A stretch of DNA of 64,000 nucleotides from Methylomagnum ishizawai (GTDB taxonomy: Bacteria; Pseudomonadota; Gammaproteobacteria; Methylococcales; Methylococcaceae): assembly GCF_900155475.1 (NCBI RefSeq), contig NZ_FXAM01000001.1:297501-361500 (forward strand), given 5' to 3'. How positions within the stretch are numbered: position 1 is the first letter of the stretch; every line of letters starts with the position of its first letter. A model generated the notes under the pieces. It saw nothing but the letters and a program-made list of their open reading frames with translations. It did no database searches and was not told the origin of the DNA. The position numbers were made by a program, and so were the translations under genes. This document shows positions 60,607 to 64,000 of this stretch, piece by piece.

Positions 60607-61471
60607 CGCGACGGCCGCGCTTGGCGAAAAGCAGCGCTACGAGTTCAACAAACTGCAAAAGCGCCTGCGCCGCCAGGTGGGCGAGGCGATAGCCGATTAT
60701 CGGATGATCGAGGCGGGCGACAAAGTGATGGTCTGCCTGTCCGGGGGCAAGGATTCCTACACCTTGCTCGACATCTTGCTCAGCCTCCAGGCCAGCGCCC
60801 CGGTGCGCTTCGAGATCGTCGCCGTCAACCTGGACCAGAAACAACCCGGCTTTCCCGAGCGGGTCTTGCCCGAGTATCTGGAAAGCCGGGGAGTGCCCTT
60901 CGACATCATCGAGCAGGATACCTATAGCATCGTTAAGCGGGTGGTCCCCGAGGGCAAAACCACCTGCGGGCTATGCTCCCGGCTCAGGCGCGGCGTGCTG
61001 TACCGCTACGCCGCCGAGAACGGCATCACCAAGATCGCCTTGGGCCACCATCGCGACGATATCCTGGAAACCTTCTTCCTCAACCTGTTCTACGGCGGGG
61101 CGCTCAAGGCCATGCCGCCCAAACTCCTCAGCGACGACCGGCGGCACGTGGTGATCCGCCCCTTGGCCTATTGCAAGGAGCGGGATATCGCGGCTTATGC
61201 CGAGGTCCGGGATTTCCCCTTGATCCCCTGCAACCTGTGCGGTTCCCAGGAAAACCTCCAGCGCCAAGCCATGAAAGCCATGCTGGCCGAATGGGAAAAG
61301 CGCCATCCAGGGCGGGTGGAAACCATTTTCACGGCGCTGGGCAATGTGGCCCCTTCGCAACTGGCCGACCGCGCCTTGTTCGATTTCGCGGGTTTGGAGC
61401 GGCTGCGCGGGACGGCGGGCGGGCCCGCCGGGGAATCCGGTGTGGCGGGTTTGGAGGTGTTGTCCTTATAA
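60596..61471 (+). CDS. ttcA: tRNA 2-thiocytidine synthetase TtcA
   Basis: This 291-aa PP-loop ATPase thiolates cytidine 32 of some tRNAs. It has the PP-loop [11 protein letters not shown] (near 48-58) and the Fe-S ligand pair [13 protein letters not shown] second CxxC is PCNLCGSQ. The start at 60596 lies inside the end of fabB. fabA-fabB-ttcA appears to be one transcript. Confidence 0.93.
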   Translation: MVDSATAALGEKQRYEFNKLQKRLRRQVGEAIADYRMIEAGDKVMVCLSGGKDSYTLLDILLSLQASAPVRFEIVAVNLDQKQPGFPERVLPEYLESRGVPFDIIEQDTYSIVKRVVPEGKTTCGLCSRLRRGVLYRYAAENGITKIALGHHRDDILETFFLNLFYGGALKAMPPKLLSDDRRHVVIRPLAYCKERDIAAYAEVRDFPLIPCNLCGSQENLQRQAMKAMLAEWEKRHPGRVETIFTALGNVAPSQLADRALFDFAGLERLRGTAGGPAGESGVAGLEVLSL

Positions 61472-61532
61472 GCCTGGATGCGTTCTCGGCGAGGATGCGG
61501 CGGGCGTGGCGGGCGAAAAATAAAAGCCCCTC

Positions 61533-61561
61533 TTGCATTTTTGGGAAATCTTCTTTATAAA
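61533..61561 (+). promoter_or_regulatory. Predicted promoter of the 38-aa lipoprotein gene
   Basis: TTGCAT at 61533-61538 and TATAAA at 61556-61561, spacer 17 nt, lie about 55 nt before a GAGGAGG ribosome-binding site. Confidence 0.6.
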
Positions 61562-61623
61562 GTCGCCGTGCTATCGGCACTACCAACTATAAATCTTAGA
61601 GCTTTGTAATTGAGGAGGATCTT

Positions 61624-61740
61624 ATGAAAAAGTTGCTTTGCGTTGTTAGCGTTCTCATGATGTCTCTGGTTGTTGTTGGCTGCGGTAACTCCCCGGACGG
61701 CGACAAGCAGAAGCTGGAAGCCCCGGTTTCCATGAACTAA
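61624..61740 (+). CDS. 38-aa small lipoprotein
   Basis: The product begins MKKLLCVVSVLMMSLVVVGC and continues through GNSPDGDKQKLEAP to a short VSMN end. The lipobox VVGC puts the lipidated Cys at residue 20, leaving only 19 mature residues. GAGGAGG sits 7 nt upstream of the ATG, with a good promoter before it and a terminator about 100 nt after, so it is a self-contained gene. The family is not recognised. Tiny entericidin-like lipoproteins have similar layout. Confidence 0.8.
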   Translation: MKKLLCVVSVLMMSLVVVGCGNSPDGDKQKLEAPVSMN

Positions 61741-61844
61741 GTTATCCGGTAATTCAAGCCTGAAGATTCCCGTCCTTGAAAGCAGCTTTGTTTAAGCCAA
61801 GTAAAGCGGCGAAATCAAAATAACTTTTTCAGGCACCGAATCCT

Positions 61845-61876
61845 AGCCCAGATGATAATATCCTCTGGGCTTTTTT
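61845..61876 (+). terminator. Terminator downstream of the small lipoprotein
   Basis: AGCCCAGA and TCTGGGCT form an 8-bp stem around TGATAATATCC, followed by T6 including the end of the stem. The region 61741-62061 otherwise holds only the next gene's promoter and leader. Confidence 0.8.
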
Positions 61877-61954
61877 GTACCCGGATTAATTGGCCTGCGG
61901 CGTTTTGTCGCGTGGTTTTCATGGTTAAATTTGGCGGCGGTGGAGCCTGTTGAC

Positions 61955-61982
61955 TTGACAGGGGCCGAGCGTAAGGTAAGAA
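61955..61982 (+). promoter_or_regulatory. Predicted promoter of the 41-aa membrane protein gene
   Basis: TTGACA at 61955-61960 and TAAGAA at 61977-61982, spacer 16 nt. An AATAGC/GCTATT hairpin (61993-62011) lies in the leader. Confidence 0.5.
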
Positions 61983-62061
61983 TAGTCGCCGCAATAGCGT
62001 TCGTTGCTATTTCAAAAGACACCCAATAGAACAAATTTTAAGTTAAGAAGGTAGGTTAAGA

Positions 62062-62187
62062 ATGGGAGCCATACTAGATCTGGTTGAAAAAATGAGATCC
62101 CCCGTCGGTATCGTGGTCACCATCGTGATCATCGCCGTTGGCGTGTTCTTTGTTCGTTGGGTTTTCAACGACGAAGAAAAAAAGTAA
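62062..62187 (+). CDS. 41-aa single-pass membrane protein
   Basis: The product begins MGAILDLVEKMRSPVGIVVT, spans the membrane with IVIIAVGVFFVRWVF (about residues 15-35) and ends NDEEKK. AGGTTAAG precedes the ATG and a promoter-like pair lies about 80 nt upstream. Not recognised. The short amphipathic N-terminus, one helix and charged tail resemble accessory subunits of respiratory or transport complexes, but no partner gene is adjacent. Confidence 0.72.
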   Translation: MGAILDLVEKMRSPVGIVVTIVIIAVGVFFVRWVFNDEEKK

Positions 62188-62204
62188 GTATTTCGATTCG
62201 CGGT

Positions 62205-62259
62205 GGGTATAGGCTTCTCTCGAAAACGCTTTTCACCGTGTTATGAAAAGCCTATATCC
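62205..62259 (+). other. Long hairpin after the 41-aa gene
   Basis: GGGTATAGGCTT (62205-62216) pairs with AAGCCTATATCC (62248-62259) at 11 of 12 positions, with a smaller GAAAA/TTTTC stem nested inside. It begins 18 nt after the stop codon. It lacks a clear U-tract, so it may be an mRNA-stabilising structure or a processed RNA. Confidence 0.4.
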
Positions 62260-62464
62260 GCCGTAATCGGCCAGTGAAAAGACTTTTCCTCTCCCCCACT
62301 CCCCACCCATAATCTGTTCCAGAACCCTGGTTCGCCTGAAATAAACAGGTTCCAGCGGTCTTCCTCCCGCCTGTACGCCAGCCTAGGACGCATTCCACGA
62401 TGCCGTTCGGTTTTCCCTCTATCCTTGGGGCGGGTTTGCCACAACATTTTAGGTTGCAAAAGCC

Positions 62465-63364
62465 ATGCGGATTTTCGTCACGGGCGGTACCGGCCTGATT
62501 GGTCGGGCGCTGTGCAAGGCGTTATCGGAAAATGGGCACTACCTTACCGTCCTCAGCCGCGATACCGCCGCCGCCAAGCTTAAATGCGGGCCGGGTGTGG
62601 AGCTCGTGGATAGCCTGGAGGTCTGGACGCCCGCTTCCCGGTTCGATGCGGTCATCAACCTGGCGGGCGAACCCATCGCCGACCGGCGTTGGTCCGAAAG
62701 CCGCAAGCGGGCTTTGTGGGAGAGCCGGGTCGATTTGACCCATCGGTTGGTGGAGGCCATGGGCCGGGCCGATCAGAAACCCGCCGTGTTGATCGGCGGC
62801 TCGGCCATAGGTGTTTATGGCAGTCGCGGCGACGAGACGCTGGACGAGGCTTCGACCTGCCAGGGCGAAGGCTTCAGCGAGCGCCTGTGTGCGGCCTGGG
62901 AAGCGGAAACGCTGAACGCCACGGCCCTGGGCGTCCGGGTTTGCCTACTGCGCACCGGCTTGGTGGTCGCTCCACGCGGCGGATTCCTCGCCAAGATGTT
63001 GCCCTTGTTCAAGTTCGGGCTGGGCGGGCGGATCGGCGATGGCGGGCAATGGATGTCCTGGGTCCATCTCGACGACCATATCGCTTTGACCCGCTACCTC
63101 ATCGATTCCCCGCAACTCGTCGGCGTCTTCAACGCCACCGCGCCCCGGCCTGTCACCAATGCTGAATTCACGGCCCGTCTCGCGGCGGCGTTGAAGCGGC
63201 CCGCTTTATTGCCGGTTCCGGCGGGGCCGCTCCGGTTGGGTTTGGGAGAAATGGCGGAATTGCTCCTGGGCGGTCAGCGGGTCGTGCCCAAGCGGGCGCG
63301 GGAAGCGGGATTCGAGTTCCGCTTTGAAACCCTGGAGTCGGCCTTGCGCGATGTTTTGGGATAA
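62465..63364 (+). CDS. TIGR01777-type SDR epimerase (YfcH family)
   Basis: This 299-aa extended short-chain dehydrogenase has the nucleotide motif FVTGGTGLIGRALCKAL (near 4-20), VINLAGEPIADRRW, and SAIGVYGSRGDE in place of the usual catalytic Tyr motif. A DUF1731-like C-terminal part ends in VVPKRAREAGFEF. Family substrates are unknown. It follows the small membrane protein gene by 277 nt and is probably separate. Confidence 0.88.
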   Translation: MRIFVTGGTGLIGRALCKALSENGHYLTVLSRDTAAAKLKCGPGVELVDSLEVWTPASRFDAVINLAGEPIADRRWSESRKRALWESRVDLTHRLVEAMGRADQKPAVLIGGSAIGVYGSRGDETLDEASTCQGEGFSERLCAAWEAETLNATALGVRVCLLRTGLVVAPRGGFLAKMLPLFKFGLGGRIGDGGQWMSWVHLDDHIALTRYLIDSPQLVGVFNATAPRPVTNAEFTARLAAALKRPALLPVPAGPLRLGLGEMAELLLGGQRVVPKRAREAGFEFRFETLESALRDVLG

Positions 63365-63447
63365 TCTGGGTTTGGCATTTCCATATGCCGCCAAAACCGG
63401 CTGATAAACCCCACACCGGGGCGCGGTCCTGGGTTTTCATCCCACCG

Positions 63448-64000
63448 TTAGCGCCGGGTATAGCGGTGTTTCACGCCCACCGGGAAATACTCGGCATCCC
63501 CGAACGGTCTGAGTTCCATCCGGGGCGTTTGCCGTTCCGGCGGGGTGTAATTGGCGAATTCGCTGTTCAGCCTGAGCAATTGCGCCCGGATCGATTCCGC
63601 CAGCCGCGCCGCTTTCCCCATATCGGCGGCGATGCCCGGTAATAATTCCACCGCCACCCTCAATTCGCTGTCGCCCGCCGGGGTTTCCCGCACTTCCAGC
63701 ACGAATTTCCCCGTTGCGAAAGCCTGGATATCCGGTTGCTCCAGGCCCACGGCGATATTTTCCGGGTAGATATTGGCCCCGTAATACGACACCGTGAAAT
63801 CGGCCCGGCCAAACACATAGGCGAAGGGCAGGGCGCGGGTGGGCCGGGCCGGGTCCAGCCCGTAATCCGCCAGCTTCGCGCCATGGTCGGCCAGGAACGC
63901 CAGCAATTCGGCATGGCCGACGAGTCCACCCTTGTCGGCGATGTGGTAGCGGAACAGCGGCAGGCCGTTGTCGCCGGAAACCACCAGGGTGCCCTCGTGC
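63448..64000 (-). CDS. PaaK-like AMP-dependent ligase, C-terminal part (runs off window)
   Basis: The frame is open to the window edge on the minus strand and reads LVVSGDNGLPLFRYHIADKG near the edge, then FAYVFGRADFTVSYYGANIY and PENIAVGLEQPD. These match the C-terminal half of phenylacetate-CoA ligase/CapK-type adenylating enzymes (acyl-adenylate hinge followed by the small domain). The N-terminus and true start are beyond 64000. The substrate cannot be inferred. Confidence 0.7.
   Translation of the reverse strand, partial: HEGTLVVSGDNGLPLFRYHIADKGGLVGHAELLAFLADHGAKLADYGLDPARPTRALPFAYVFGRADFTVSYYGANIYPENIAVGLEQPDIQAFATGKFVLEVRETPAGDSELRVAVELLPGIAADMGKAARLAESIRAQLLRLNSEFANYTPPERQTPRMELRPFGDAEYFPVGVKHRYTRR

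Overview
The window is a high-GC gammaproteobacterial chromosome segment. The gene order ndk-rlmN-pilF-hisS-yfgM-bamB-der, the fabA-fabB pair, a pyrophosphate-dependent phosphofructokinase, soluble-hydrogenase diaphorase genes and a class III (PhaC/PhaE) polyhydroxybutyrate locus together suggest a Methylococcaceae-type methanotroph. This is an inference: no methane monooxygenase or methanol dehydrogenase gene lies in the window.

Layout. 1-1500: 3' part of a 23S rRNA gene, 5S rRNA and the rRNA terminator. 1549-3919: a restriction-modification cassette (Vsr repair nuclease, m5C methyltransferase, GIY-YIG endonuclease). 3883-8031 (minus): STAS antagonist, RsbW-like kinase and a short-form NAD glutamate dehydrogenase. 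8287-11758: trypsin-like protease, hexose-6-phosphate mutarotase, pseudouridine synthase, NYN-domain protein. 12194-13989: two PEP-CTERM exported proteins with palindromic upstream DNA. 14047-22977 (minus): iscR-iscS-iscA-ndk-rlmN-pilF-hisS-yfgM-bamB-der, without iscU, hscBA, fdx, rodZ and ispG. 23101-29080: 5-oxoprolinase, glycosyltransferase, LOG-family hydrolase, gmk. 29432-36267: a zinc-uptake cluster (ZnuD-type receptor, three COG0523 GTPases, ZIP transporter, DUF1826 protein) behind a Zur-like box. 36291-42729: frameshifted PAS-SpoIIE phosphatase, pfp, a secreted protein, a UPF0182 membrane protein. 43053-46164: hoxFUY without hoxH. 46235-52604: a 53-residue small protein ending like FtsZ, then the PHB locus (phaC, phaE, phasin, phaA, phaB, phaR). 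52727-58449: thiOSG and a pqiAABC lipid-transport operon. 58835-61471: fabA-fabB-ttcA. 61624-64000: two tiny genes (a 38-aa lipoprotein and a 41-aa single-pass membrane protein), an SDR epimerase and the C-terminal part of an AMP-ligase that runs off the window.

The most interesting item is the unannotated 53-codon gene at 46235-46396 (minus). It has a good ribosome-binding site and an N-terminal amphipathic helix. Its last 11 residues match the FtsZ C-terminal peptide at exactly the same distance from the terminus. Its upstream DNA carries three GTGA/TCAC dyads. It could be a membrane-bound decoy or adaptor for FtsZ partners next to the PHB genes. Other points worth checking are the hoxFUY operon without hoxH, the reduced isc operon that keeps its IscR box, the three-GTPase zinc cluster and the 1-nt frameshift in the PAS-SpoIIE gene.
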